Source: Lewinellaceae bacterium
GTDB taxonomy: Bacteria > Bacteroidota > Bacteroidia > Chitinophagales > Saprospiraceae
NCBI GenBank assembly: GCA_016712415.1
Contig: JADJRC010000014.1
Coordinates: 124,001 to 188,000, forward strand
Reading direction: 5' to 3'
DNA length: 64,000 nt
Below the pieces are notes generated by a model. That model did not search any database. It was not told the DNA's origin and was given only the letters and a program-made list of their open reading frames with translations. Position numbers and translations under genes: made by a program. Positions 19,501-31,400 of the stretch are shown here, one piece after another; within the stretch, counting starts at the first letter, position 1; each line of letters opens with the position of its first letter.

Positions 19501-19772
19501 TGTTCAATAAGCCCTTCGAACTGTATCAAAACCGGCCCAACCCTTTCGACGGAAGCACGCTTGTTTCATTTTACCTTCCGGAAGCGACCACCGCTACATT
19601 TTCTGTGTTCGACCTTACCGGACGCATGTTGTACAGCAAAACAGGCAATTATCCTTCAGGCGACAACACCGTCCTGCTTGATCGAAACATGATCGGAAAT
19701 GCTACCGGTGTATTGTATTATCAATTGCAATCGCCAAAAGAAAGCGCAGTTGGAAGAATGGTAAGGCAGTAA
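16512..19772 (+). CDS. giant HYR-type surface protein 1, C-terminal part with dockerin-like, cohesin-like and T9SS domains
   Basis: Same frame as the preceding piece, open right after the TAG; the first ATG for an isolated ORF is not until 16677 (TTG) or later. In composite numbering: more HYR-like repeats, then two dockerin-like repeats (about residue 1168: NPLNGVSTFDLVLISKHIL and NSITTFDIVELRKLILG), then a cohesin-like beta domain (about 1303-1425, AGETFTTGFFCSEPVSGYQFTLNYDGLEVVD). It ends in a type A T9SS sorting domain (about 1430-1517, FELYQNRPNPFDGSTLVSFYLP). Export through the type IX system to the surface or medium is expected. Adhesive or scaffold role is inferred. Confidence 0.85.
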   Translation, partial: EKNGVSGAATGLLLTGGAVGVFNVINDFPVGTIPLTYVATDSCGNTASCVTTLEVLDNEPPVAVCDTLLNINLDANGIAKVAAPILDNGSFDACNTLDFKARRLEVSSCEPNDMFSDTILFCCADRGDTIDIILRAYDINAVMGPVSTGYAASQSADCITRIAVKDNQGPKCTLMPNVTVNCENFDPTLAAYGDLLSQTCAVDSVSRSANYSLFDTICHRGTITRTFRVFDTAGNSGQCTQRVVATYSQDYYVRFPDDVILTACNGNDNFGEPEIFGEDCELMGISFEDETFTVVPDACIKIERTWTIINWCTYNPNTTLINVPNPNPSPTANHQSNLPGPVVSAPGALQPWSATVKKINPADADVTDFATFWSANANGYRYKQVIKIIDTQKPQIDLCPALSGIADTTGNDSLLWNEPYWSYAGNSDMPEGPADLHITATDLCAGANLQFSYLLFLDLDNDGTRETVVNSDNPPAPGTVNFDNANMPNYSGGTVRDFDARAVSADELYRFALHETVDGDNSTASVRWKTAATPGNPGIAPQLPPGSHAIRWTVTDACGNQSTCNREFIIDGTAPEISCDSAITVEIQANYIATLPIAEVLLDYTDDTPSGLLSLSLRKSGAGSGFPVDSSGAQVGELIYGCSETGASTAELWVSDLAGNTGFCEIAVTVTDIDSSCQNTNLTIAGQFMPPVTGVTVVLNAAHPQSPPINMTGLVDGAFSLPGVLPFKGDYTLTPYKNDNPLNGVSTFDLVLISKHILDILPLDSPYKYIAADANKSNSITTFDIVELRKLILGIYADFPNNTSWRFVDKDFVFTDPLDPFQSAFPESIARTNVVHDQLEDDFVAVKVGDVNDTAIPDDLAPADISVRADQTLFFDLQNRPVLAGETFTTGFFCSEPVSGYQFTLNYDGLEVVDILPGQGLSVANFGVFPNAVTCSVENGSGGFTLVFRSKKAGRLSELIAISSRITRAEAYRIAGNTSEAAVTKLDIALRFDQSELFNKPFELYQNRPNPFDGSTLVSFYLPEATTATFSVFDLTGRMLYSKTGNYPSGDNTVLLDRNMIGNATGVLYYQLQSPKESAVGRMVRQ

Positions 19773-19789
19773 ACAGTTGGCAGTTGACA

Positions 19790-19825
19790 GGGCAGTAGTA
19801 GTTGGCAGGGGCACTGCTACTGCCC
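19790..19825 (+). terminator. hairpin after giant protein 1
   Basis: gggcagtag (19790-19798) pairs with ctactgccc (19817-19825) over an 18-nt loop, and an A/T-rich stretch with six T residues follows shortly after. It lies 18 nt beyond the stop codon. Short cagttg repeats surround it. Confidence 0.5.
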
Positions 19826-19937
19826 ACAAAAATCCTTTTTTCGTCTATTAAATTGGCGCTGTACAAAACTCGGCGTAGTTTTCGCGGTTATTTCCGAACA
19901 GAAAAACGCAACAGTTCTTTTACGCTTTGTTATACGT

Positions 19938-20549
19938 ATGAGCCGATTACTACTCCTGTTTTTGTTCCTGAGCGCAAGCGCAAAAGGAGCAGAACTTCCG
20001 CCTTTCTTTACGGCTGCCCCGGCAGCGTATTACACGCCCGTCGCCGATACCATACCCCCTGTCATCGAATGTCCGCCGAGCGATACGGTAACGGCCGGTC
20101 CGGGGCTGTGCGAAGTCCAGTATGACTACATGGTCAACTTCAGCGACGACCAGCCCAACCCCATCCTGATCCAGATCAACGGACTTGCTTCCGGCAGTTT
20201 TTTCCAGATTGGCGCCACGGTCAATTCGTTCCTGGTCACAGACCTGGCCGGCAATACCGCCACCTGTTCCTTTACGGTAACGGTTCAGCATTTCAAGGCC
20301 TCCCCGCTTCAGTGCGAGGACCAGGTCAAGGTCTATATGGATCAAAACTGTATGGCTGAATTAAAGGCCGGGCAGGGATTAACCCCGCCTTTCGGCTGTC
20401 TGGATATCTATACCGTACAGATCGACAAGGTCGCGCCATTCGGCAACGGCCCTGGGTTGACCCTACCCTTTCGCAAGCTGACCTCGACCAGGTTTATATG
20501 TACCGGATCATTGATCCGGCCACCGGGAACAGCTGTTTCGGCAATGTGA
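19938..20549 (+). CDS. giant HYR-type surface protein 2, N-terminal part (frameshifted)
   Basis: A signal peptide (MSRLLLLFLFLSASAKGA) is followed by HYR-like repeats closely parallel to protein 1 (DTIPPVIECPPSDTVTAGPGLCEVQYDYMVNFSDDQPNPI). Homology ends at GNGP near 20450. Protein 1 reads GNGPWLPPVLTAADL there, and the other frame here reads VDPTLSQADLDQVYMYRIIDP. One missing C in the CCC at 20450-20452 restores GPWVDPT. The last 35 or so residues of this ORF are therefore spurious. Confidence 0.8.
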   Translation: MSRLLLLFLFLSASAKGAELPPFFTAAPAAYYTPVADTIPPVIECPPSDTVTAGPGLCEVQYDYMVNFSDDQPNPILIQINGLASGSFFQIGATVNSFLVTDLAGNTATCSFTVTVQHFKASPLQCEDQVKVYMDQNCMAELKAGQGLTPPFGCLDIYTVQIDKVAPFGNGPGLTLPFRKLTSTRFICTGSLIRPPGTAVSAM

Positions 20550-23500
20550 CGGCCAAAGACTCCATCCCGCCGGCGCTGAGCTGTACAGACATCACCATCC
20601 CCTGCGCCGTACTCAACACGACCCCGGCATTTTTGAAGGACAGTCTCGGCCTGACAGCAGGCATTCCACAAGCGCCCGATGCCTGCGGCGGACAGGTCAC
20701 CCTGAACTTTATCGATACCTATTCAGCGGAGGACTGTCTGACCGGCCTGACCGAAACCATCCGGCGGCGCTGGATAGCCACCGACGAACGCGACAACGAA
20801 ACCAGTTGCGTGCAGAACATCCACCTGGGCCAATTACCGCTTTCCGATATCATTACGCCGGAAAACGCAACACTGGATTGCAGTAATCCGGATATTTCGC
20901 TGGATAACACCGGCGTCCCCTATATTGAATTTGCCGGAAAAATATTCACCACCCTCTGTTCGGTTGATGTGGATTTTAACGACTCCATCATAAGCCCCTG
21001 CCCCGGTTCGCAAAAATATTACCGCACCTGGTCGTATCAAAGCACTTGCGACGGCACCACGCTGAATGCAACCCAACTGATCGACATCCTCGATACAAAA
21101 GGCCCCTCCGTCTCCTGCGATTCGGGCCTTTTTGTCATGGTAACAGGCGGGAACTGCGTGGGGGAACTGCAACTGCCGCCCGTTTCGATGAGCGACGATT
21201 GCTCCCCCATCGTATCTGTTGAAGCCCGTTGGTTGGCAGACGGGGCCGACAATGTGCTGCCGGGTTTTCTGTCGAACGGCGACAGCACAGGCGCCTTTGC
21301 CCTGATCAGCGATTTCCCGGTGTATTCCACGATATTAACCTACGTCGCAACCGACAGTTGCGGCAATACCGGTATTTGCGAAATGCCGGTAACCCTTGCC
21401 GATACCGCAGCCCCCCTAGCCATGTGTTTCCCCTTCCTCTATGCCGAGTTGTCGCCCAACGGCAGCTACGCGTTGGGGGCAGACACACTCGACCTGAATT
21501 CCAACGTTGCCTGCGGACAGCAGTTATTCTACAAGGTCCGCAGGACAGAATTAAACCTTGACTGCCTGTCGGGCGACCAGTTCGACGACGCGGTGTTGTT
21601 CTGTTGCAGCGACGCGGGCGACACCATCGACCTGGTGTTGCGCGTGTACGATATTCCCATTCCTGACGGACCAGTATCGGACAGTTTTGCCATCAGTCAG
21701 TCCAGCGATTGCATGCTGAAAGTTGTTATCACCGATACCCTGCCGGCCTTGTGCGAAGCGCCACCGGATATATCGATCAACTGCAACGACCTCGATCCGA
21801 CGTTCGAGTCTTACGGCGCCCTTATTCCAACCTGCGCAGTTGATTCGTTTGCTGTTTTTATTACCAGTTCGATTACGGATACCTCGTGTTTTGAAAAAAC
21901 GATACACCGCATTTTCCAGGTATTCAGTGCAACGGGCCAGGAGTCGCAATGTACCCAGCAGATTACGATAGATTATTTGCAGGATTACTATATCCGGTTC
22001 CCCGACGATGTTCTTGTAACAACCTGCAGCACTTCGGGCAATTACGGCGAACCGGCGTTTTTGTACGACGGTTGCGGCCAACTTACCGCGATCTACACGG
22101 ATGAGGTTTTCGAAGTAGTGCCCGATGCCTGTATGAAGATTGAGCGTACCTGGCTGATTTTCAACATCTGTACTTACGACACGACGCTATCGGTCGTCGA
22201 CATTCCCAACCCCAACCCGGACCCCATATCCAACAGCCCGCTGAACCTGCCCGGGCCCACCCTTTCCCCCTTTGGAACGCCATCGCCCTGGGCGCCGGAA
22301 GTGGTCAAGATCAACCCCCTCGACGCTGCGCCTACGGATTATTCGAATTTCTGGACGCCCGGCGCCAACGCATACCGGTACACCCAGATCATCAAGATCA
22401 TAGACGCCACCGCCCCTGAAATTACCTGTGCTGCCGCTGCGAGTTATGGCGATACAACAGTGAATGACCCGATGTTGTGGAACCAATCGTACTGGATGGA
22501 CAACACGATCGGTTCGAACGACCTTTGCGAAGGCAATAACCCGCTCAGTATCACCGCCTCCGACTCCTGTTCCGGCGCCGATCTCGAGATTAGTTATTTG
22601 CTGTATCTCGACCTCGACGGCGACAACACACAGGAAACGGTAATCAGCAGCGCCAACCCGCCGGCTGCGGGTACGGTCAATTTCAACAACTACAACACGC
22701 CCAACTTTGGTGGCGGCGATCCGCAAATTTTCGATGGCCGGTCGGTGCCGCCCAACGAGATATACCGCTGGGCCATGCACGAATCGGTCGCGGGCGCCGT
22801 ACGCACGGCCTCCGTGCAGTGGAAAACACTGAACCAGTTGCCGCCTTCGGGCACTATTTTCGGCCTGCCGGGCGTCAATGCGCAATTGCCCTACGGCAAA
22901 CACCGCATTAAATGGACGGTTATCGACGCTTGCGGCAATGAAAACACCTGTGATTATCAGTTTGAAATAAAGGACACAAAAGCGCCGGAGATCAGTTGTG
23001 TTTCGGCGCAAACCATCAATATGCCGGCCGCTCAGGGTATTGCATTGACCGTGAACAATGTACTGACCAATGTCGTGGACAATTGCACTCCCATCACGCC
23101 ATTTTCTACCGGCCCCAACCAGATTGTGCTTTCCATGCGCAAAACAGGCTCCGGAAACGGATTCCCGCTCGATTCGGCGGATCAGGTGGTCGACACCTTG
23201 CTGTATTCGTGTGCTGACCTGGGACCGCAAAGCGGTGAGTTGTGGGCGCGCGATCTCGCCGGAAACACCAGTTTCTGTACCTTTAATATCACCCTGGAGG
23301 ACCCCGACGATGTGTGTACACCCGCTCCGGATACCCTGAACATATCGGGAGCGTTAAAAACAGAAACAGGCTTGCCGGTTGAACCGGCTATGGTGACCCT
23401 CAGTTCCGGAACGCTCAGCATCTCCGACCAGGCCGATCAGCAAGGTGTTTTTGAGTTCCGTTTACCCGCAGGCAGCGACTACACCCTCACCCCCCTCAAG

Positions 23501-24559
23501 GACGACAATCCGCTCAACGGTGTCTCGACCTTCGACCTGGTCCTGATCTCCAAACACATCCTCGGCCTCGATACCCTCGATTCGCCCTACAAAATCATAG
23601 CCGCCGACGCCAATAAAAACAACGCGGTCACCACTTTTGACGTGGTCGAACTGCGCAAGCTCATCCTCGGCATCTACAACGAACTGCCGGCCAATACTTC
23701 CTGGCGCTTCGTGGACAAGGATTTTGTGTTTCCCGATCCCATCAACCCGTTTCTCACCACTTTCCCGGAAACCATATCCCGGATGAATATGCAAATGGAC
23801 ATGCCGGAAGAAGACTTTGTGGGCATCAAGATCGGCGATGTCAACAATACCGTCATGCCCGACAGCCTGCTGGTACCCGACGACCGGTCGGCCGGGATGT
23901 TGTATTTCGATATTGAAGATCGCGATATAACGCGTGGCGAAACGTTTACTGCGGGTTTTGAAAGCGCAGAAAAGGCCCTGGGCTACCAGTTTACCCTGAA
24001 CCACGACGGACTTGAAGTGGTGGATATCCTGCCCGGAACGGGTATGGCAAAAGACAACTTCGCCGTATTCCCGGATGCCGTGACCGCTTCGGTAGAAAAC
24101 GGCGCCGGAAGGTTTGCCATCACATTCCGCGCTGCGAAAACAGGCAGGCTGAGCGACATGCTCGGCATATCCAACAGCATCACCCGGGCCGAGGCATATC
24201 TACCTGCCGGAGACTTGAGCAAGGCAGGCCGTCCGAATGACGGAATAACAACCTCCGACATCGCACTTCGATTCAATACCGGCGTCATTTTAGGCCCGGG
24301 ATTCGAACTGTACCGGAACAAACCCAATCCATTTACCGACGTGACGACAATCGGGTTTAACCTGCCGGAAGCAGGAGAGGCTACGCTGACGGTATTTGAT
24401 GAAACAGGGCGTATGGTCTTTATCAAAAAAGGTCTATATCCGGAAGGCTACAATGCTGTAGATGTGGCGCTTGCGACTGTTTCAGGTGGCGGTGTGCTGT
24501 ATTACCAACTGGAAACTGCAACGCATACGGCGACAAAAAAGATGTTGAAGATGGAGTGA
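20454..24559 (+). CDS. giant HYR-type surface protein 2, main part with dockerin-like, cohesin-like and T9SS domains
   Basis: Continuation of protein 2 in the corrected frame (open from about 20454; an isolated ORF would begin at the ATG at 20498). Composite length about 1,540 aa. It shows the same order as protein 1: Cys-rich HYR-like repeats, the shared block FPDDVLVTTCSTSGNYGEPAF, dockerin-like repeats near 23500-23680 (NPLNGVSTFDLVLISKHILG, NAVTTFDVVELRKLILG), a cohesin-like domain near 23900-24200, and a T9SS type A domain (FELYRNKPNPFTDVTTIGFNLP). Paralogous to its neighbours, so the cluster arose by tandem duplication. Confidence 0.88.
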
Positions 24560-24602
24560 TTTAAGTGATTCGTTTACTCCAACAGATTTGATGCAGTTGT
24601 AC

Positions 24603-24622
24603 GACGGATTTCCAAATCCGTC
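24603..24622. repeat. palindrome gacggattt-cc-aaatccgtc
   Basis: Perfect 9-bp arms around a CC centre, 43 nt after the stop of giant protein 2. It shares its architecture with the palindrome at 61080-61101, so both may belong to one dispersed family. Confidence 0.6.
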
Positions 24623-24812
24623 ATAAACCGGATATGCGGAACAGACCTGTCTGTCCGTATCAATACTTTTGCAATTGCGAAAAGCAGACCGTTTCGCCCG
24701 TTCACGTGGATCGTTCTGGCATCTCCGAACAGCTGCATTGACCCACAAAAAGATGTCATATTCTGGCTAATACTCTGTTTTTGATTGGGAGGGCGGTTAC
24801 AAGGCGCCCTGA

Positions 24813-24847
24813 TTTGCAAAAAAAGCCTGTTCTTTACACTATATTTG
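24813..24847 (+). promoter_or_regulatory. possible promoter (TTTG, TATATTTG)
   Basis: TTTG at 24813-24816 and TATATTTG at 24840-24847 are separated by 23 nt. It lies about 190 nt before the small secreted protein gene at 25040 and could drive that gene and giant protein 3. Confidence 0.35.
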
Positions 24848-25039
24848 AAAGGCATTCAAGCCAACGCCACTCCTTCCTGAACAAACAAAACGAGTACGTT
24901 CTTTTGTACGCATTGTTCGGACCCTAATCCACAGACCGATTTTATGTTTTTGATTTACTCCAGCCCGACGCGGGCAAGGCGCTTATATGCGCCTGCTCCG
25001 CACAGGACATCTGAACATTTATAAAATCGCTTTCGTGTT

Positions 25040-25438
25040 GTGAAAAATTTACTTTGGTGCTGTTTAGTCGCCATCCTGTGCCTTTCCTTCGAATTCCTGC
25101 ACGCCCAGCAACTCCAGCAGGCGCCTGCTAATGACCCCTCCGTCAGCTGGTCTACGCCGGCACAGGCCCAGGTAAAGGTCCAAAATAAGCTGGATGTAAT
25201 AGAGCCGGGTCTGGCAGGCCTGACACCCGGCACCGGGCCGCACACCGACCTTACACGGCGCATTCTTTTTTTCAAATCGATCCTGCGCGATGTGCGTGAT
25301 GAAATGCCGGTTCCCGAAGCCATCGAAGCGGCATTGCCCGAGGCCGCCTCGTTGGGTGGTTTGTACGAACATACGTTCACTCCTGAGGCCACGTTGCACG
25401 ACCTGTACGACGAAGCGCTTGTTTTACTGACAAATTAA
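25040..25438 (+). CDS. small secreted protein of unknown function, 132 aa
   Basis: The GTG start at 25040 gives a good signal peptide (MKNLLWCCLVAILCLSFEFLHAQ). The mature part is about 110 aa and mostly helical, ending ATLHDLYDEALVLLTN. No family recognised. It ends 12 nt before the giant protein 3 gene and is probably co-transcribed with it, which would be consistent with an accessory or chaperone-like role; that is inference only. Confidence 0.7.
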   Translation: MKNLLWCCLVAILCLSFEFLHAQQLQQAPANDPSVSWSTPAQAQVKVQNKLDVIEPGLAGLTPGTGPHTDLTRRILFFKSILRDVRDEMPVPEAIEAALPEAASLGGLYEHTFTPEATLHDLYDEALVLLTN

Positions 25439-25450
25439 CACAGCTAATCC

Positions 25451-28400
25451 ATGAAAAGTCGAAATTTTACCCGCTGCTTATGGCTGGGTTGTCTGGCATT
25501 GGCCAAAGTCGGCATGCTGACAGCGCAAACCAATATACCGATGCCACTCAACAGCGGGCCGGTGACATTTACCCTCTCGCCACCTGCGAATTGTTCCTAT
25601 ACCTTTTCCGACGATGGCGGCCCCGGCAGCCCCTATGGCACATCTGCCGGATCGGGATCGGTCGTCACCTTCCAGCCTTCCACACCCGGCAACAAAGTGG
25701 TCGTACAGTTCCTCTCCTTCCAAACCGAAGAGGGATTCGATGCCCTTTTTGTCTACGACGGCACTTCCACTGCCGCTCCGCAGATCAGTTCGGGTGCGAC
25801 GGCGCTCCTGGGTTTTCCCAATCCGTTTTCCGGTGGCATGGGCGGCTGGCAGGGCACATCGGCGCCTTACAACGCGGCGCCCAACACAGTACGCGCGACG
25901 GCTTCCAACGCATCGGGAGCGCTGACTTTTGCTTTTGATGCCGATCTGACTATTGGCAAAAGCGGCTGGACGGCCATTGTTTCGGAGGTGCCCGGCAATG
26001 CCTGTTCGCTGCAGGCGCCCGGCGCACTCAATGTTACGGCGCCGGCTGGCGCCTGCGAAGCAATCGTTCAAACGGTACCGCCGGCCATCGTACCCGGCGC
26101 TTGTTCCCTCGCGCTGGAATTGCGCTACCGGCTCAACGACGGGCCGGTGGTCACAGTGCCCAATCCGGCCCCGCCCTTTATTACCCTGACCGGTGTACCG
26201 GTCGGATTGAATGTCATTTCCTGGCAACTGGTGGAGCCTTGCGGCGGCGGTTTGTCCGCCAGTGCGGCGCAATTGGTTACGGTAAAAGACCAGACACCAC
26301 CCACAGTTACACTGCCCCCAAACGTCACGCTCAACCTGGGCCCGGGGGACTGCTCGGCGCCCTATACCTATGCGGTATCGGCATACGACAACTGCACCTT
26401 TGCCCAGACCTTGCGTGTGGACCACCCGCTCGACTTCAACAACGGCGCTGCCGGGGTGATGTTCGACATAAAAAACATCAGCGCGGAAACAATTGTCATT
26501 ACGGAATTCGGCCCAGCACTCGATGCCGGCGCATGGCCAATTGAAATATACCTGACCAAAGCCGCTGCGAGCTGGCAAGCCGTAGCCAACAATCCGGCTG
26601 CATGGTCTTTCGCCGGCCTGCGCAATGTCACTTCCACAGGCAATCAGGAAGGCACCGCCTTGACAGGTTTCAGTATAGCACTGGCGCCCGGAGCGTCGCG
26701 GGGCGTTTATCTGACCAGCACCCAGGGCGCCCCCTTGCGCTGTACCGGGATCAATGGAGGGGTGCAGCGGCAGTTCGACAACGGCACATTACAGGTTTCT
26801 TCGGCGCCCGGCGCCTCGGTGGGTTATCCTTTCGGACAAACCAGCCAGTCGCGCGCGTTCAACGGCTATGTAAAATGCGCCACCACGCGCACGCAGGCAC
26901 AGCAGATTGCCGGACTACCCTCCGGTGCAGACTTCCCGATCGGCACAACCGTAAATACATACAGTTGTACCGATCAGTCAGGAAACATCGGTACCGCCTC
27001 TTTTTCCATCACCGTCCAGCCCTACAACGGCACAACGAGTACGCTGATTTGCGCCAGCATGGTAAACGCATCGCTGGGACCCAATTGCCAGACGACCCTC
27101 CAGGCCGACGACATCCTGTTTGGCGGCCCATACCGTTGTTTTGACGCCTACGTGGTGCAAATTGACAAAATCCCGCCTTTCAACGACGGACCCTGGGTGC
27201 CCGGCGTGCTCAACAGCGCCGACATCGGCAAAACTTACGGCGTGCGCGTGACCGATCCGGTCAACAATAATTTCTGCCTCGCAAATGTGCTGGTGGAAGA
27301 CAAACTGCCGCCGATGATGACGGGGCCGATGATAGAATTGCCCTGCAATTTCAATACGACACCTACTTTCAGCGCCCCGGCCTCTGTCGTGCGTGAGTTT
27401 TCGACCACTGCCACGCTGCCGGCCAATGCCACGGATTTTCACAGCCTGCAACTCCAAATCCCCGTAACGGCGCCTGCAGATGCCCAGGTGGAAGATGTGG
27501 ACCTCTATATCCGAATCAACGGCGATGCCTTTGAAAAGAACCTTCGCATCGAACTGGAAAATCCGGAAGGGGAAGTTGTAGTGCTCTGGAACCAGGCGAC
27601 AGGCTGTAACGGTCCGCTCTGGGTACGCTTCGACGACGAGGGCGGCACTGGCGGCGATTGTACCCAGTTTACCACCAACAAGCCGGCAAAAATCCCTTTC
27701 GGCAATGGCCTGCTGTCGGCATTCGACGGTGATCCCGTTGCCGGCAACTGGGTCTTGCGCGTCCGCGACCTCAATGGCTTCGGCGATGTTTCCACCGTAA
27801 CGGAACTCTCGCTTATCCTGCGTTATAACGCCACCTTTTCGGCCGGGTTTCCAAATAATCTGGCATGGCCCGGACAGATCATGCAGGTTTCGCCAAGCAG
27901 TTTTGTCGTCGCCGCACCCCTGCTCGACGGTTGCAGCACGGTGACGCTGACCTATTCGGACGAGACAACGACCCAGGATTGCGCCACCGGTCTTTCCGCC
28001 ATTATCAACCGGACCTGGACGGCGACCGATGCCAGCAATAATACCGGCACATTCGTGCAGGTAATCAAACTGATGCGCCCCGATTTTGACGATGTGGTGC
28101 TTCCACCGAATTTCAACGACGTTGATGCGCCGGCCTTTGGTTGCGGCAGCCCGTATCCCACCCCTGCATGGATTGAAGCGCAGGGCAAACAAGGCTTCCC
28201 GCACGTATTCGGCCAGTCAAACGGATGCTCCATCAACTGGAGTTATACCGACGTGCTTGTCAACACATGCCCGGGCGCCTACACCATCAACCGCAACTGG
28301 TCGGTGGTCGACGCCTGCTCTGCGCAGTCTGTGCAGGCAATGCAACAGATCAAGGTGCTTGACCGGCAGGCGCCTGCAATGACTTGCCCGGCTGACCTGA

Positions 28401-31400
28401 CTGTTTCAACCGATCTGTACAACTGCTGCGCCACGGTCAACCTGCCCGATGTTGTGGTGGAAGACGCCTGTTCGACCATCGCCGCCCTCAGCGCCAAGGT
28501 AGTTGTGTTCAACCAGTATTCCGGCGACACCACCCAGATAGCGAATGTAGGCGGCGCCCTCGGCACTTTCCCGGGCAATAACACAGCCGATCCCGACACC
28601 CTGGCCGCCTTCGGCACAACGACTTGTTTGACCATCGGTACCCACCATGTCTATTACAAGGTGGAAGACGCCTGCGGCAATGCCAAAACCTGCTCCTACA
28701 AACTTGCTGTGCGCGACTACACCGCACCGGTCGCGGTAGGGCACAACCTGACGATTGTATCGCTCAACGCCGACGATCCGGGCGATTGCTACGAAACGGA
28801 TACAGACAACGGTCTTTTTGCCGGTGTAACCACCGTACCTGCGTCGATTTTTGACCAGGGCTCCTACGACAACTGCAATTTTATCCGCTTGACCGTCAGG
28901 CGTGTGCCGCCCTATTCAGCCTGTGTCGAAGGTTTGAATAAACTGAATGGCGCACCGCCCTGCCAGGATAATTTTCCCGACCTGAAAAGCGAGTATGAAC
29001 GGGCGACGGGAGAGTCGGACTCCATCAAATTCTACTGCTGCGAAGCCGGCGCTACCCAGACCCTGGCGTTGCGCTGCTACCAACTCGATGCGCTGGGCAA
29101 CCTGAGCCTCGGCGCCAACGGCGCGCCTCTGTTCAACGAAACGCTGGTGCAGGTGGAAGTGCAGGACAAATTAAAGCCCGGTTGCCAGCCTCCCGGCGAC
29201 GTGACCGTTTCCTGCGAAAATTTTGACCCGACATTTGCCGCATACGGACTACCCGATGTGCTGGATAACTGCTGCCTGGACGCCGCTCAAAAATACCAGA
29301 ACCAGCCGGGCCTCACACATGTAGCCAATTACACGCAGTTCGACACCCTGTGCAACCGCGGCACCCTCTCGCGTACGTTTACGGTACACGACTGCCAGGG
29401 GCAGACCAGCCAGTGCTCCCAACGTATCGTCGTAACCCACAACATCGACTTTGCCATTCGTTTTCCCGACGATGTTGTTATTACCGGCTGCGATTCAAGC
29501 GGCATTTACGGAGAGCCTGTTTTTTACGGAGAAAAATGTGAACGGCTCGCGGTGTCGCACCACGACGAAATCCTGAATGTGGTTCCCGACGCCTGTTACC
29601 TGATCGAACGCACCTGGAAAGTGATCAACTGGTGTGCTTTTATCCCCGGAGCGGGCTGCATACAGGTGCCCAATCCGACGCCCAGTGCCAACCTGAACGC
29701 GACGCAAAACTTGCAGGGGCCTGTCGTCTCGCCCCCAGGAACACCGGCGCCGTGGACGGCCACAGTGACCAAAATCACACCCACCGACCAGCAGGCTACC
29801 GATTACAGCACCTACTGGAATACCGCCGTCAATTGTTACGAGTACAAGCAGATCATCAAGGTCCAGGACACACAGGATCCCGAGATCATCGCCTGCCCAA
29901 GCACACCGCTCGCTTTTTGCGATTCAACAAGTAACGACGCGGGACTCTGGAATCAGCCCGACTGGACCGATCCTGTACACCAAACGAACGACCTGAACGA
30001 AGCTCCGGTCGACCTGAGCGTGACGGCAACAGACCTTTGCTCGGGGGCCGGCATCAGCGCTGATTTCCTCCTTTTCCTCGACCTGGACAACGACGGCGTT
30101 ATGGAAACGGTTGTAAACAGCAAAAACCCGCCCGTGCCGGGCAAGATAAGTTTCGACAATGCCGACGCGCCCAACTTCATTGGCGGGACCTCCCTGGTGT
30201 TCGACAGCCGAGCTGTGGCACAGGACGACAAGTACCGCTGGGCAGTGCATCAAACCGTAAGCGGCAATACGCTCACCGCAAGTGTGGACTGGAAAACGCT
30301 CGTCCAAATGCCGACGCCTGATTTACCATTGGGGCTCCCCGGTATTGCACCACAGCTTCCGCACGGCAAACACAAGATCAAATGGAATATATCCGACGGC
30401 TGCGGCAATGAATCCACCTGCGAATACACCTTTGAGATCAAAGACTGCAAGCCGCCTACCATTGTCTGCCACAACGGTCTCAGTGTCAACATCATGCCTT
30501 CCCAAACGGTACAGTTGTGGGCTACCGATTTTCTACAGTACAGCCAGGATAACTGCACGCCGCCCACCGCCACTATCTCCGGACCCAACCAGCTCGTATT
30601 TGCCTTGCGCCCTGCCGGCTCAGGCGTTGGTTTTCCCACCAATCCCGACGGCTCGCCGCAGGGTGGCGTGGTATTTACCTGCGCCGAAGTGGGTATGCAG
30701 GCTGTGGAATTATGGGCGCGGGACAAAGCAGGTAACGCCGATTTTTGTCAGGCCTCTGTTAATATCCTCGACAACAACAACCATTGTGATCCGAACAACA
30801 ACCCGGACAACATTACCGTGGCAGGTGCGCTCAAAACGGATGCCGGCGATGGCCTGGAAGATGCCAATGTGCATTTGATTGCCATAACCCCAACCAGTAG
30901 TCCGGCAATTGACCTGAACGACCTGAGCGACGATGCCGGTCAGTATATCTTTGCCGACGCCGTACCGCCCGGCTCCGATTACACCCTGACGCCGCTAAAA
31001 GACGACAACCCGCTCAACGGCGTGTCCACCTTCGATCTGGTACTGATTTCCAAACATATTCTGGGTCTGGAGCCTTTCGACAGCCCGTACAAGATGATCG
31101 CGGCGGACGCCAACAAGTCGAATTCGATCACGACCTTCGACATTGTTGAAATACGCAAACTGATCCTGGGTATTTACAGCGAAATGCCCAATAATACGTC
31201 CTGGCGCTTTGTGGACAAAGATTTTGTATTCCCGCAATCCACCAATCCGTTCACCACCCAGTTTCCGGAAACGAAAAGCGTGGCAGACGTACAAAGCGAC
31301 CAGCTCAACGACGATTTTGTCGCAATCAAGGTCGGCGACGTGAACAACACCGCCATGGCCAACGCGCTGGTGGTGGCAGACGACCGAAGTTCCGGGACGC

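Larger units (their letters stand above)
24560..25039. other. intergenic region with one palindrome and a possible promoter
   Basis: About 480 bases without a convincing gene. It holds a 9-bp-arm palindrome at 24603-24622 and a TTTG (24813-24816) to TATATTTG (24840-24847) pair with a 23-nt spacer, a little long for a standard promoter. Nothing else recognised. Confidence 0.5.
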
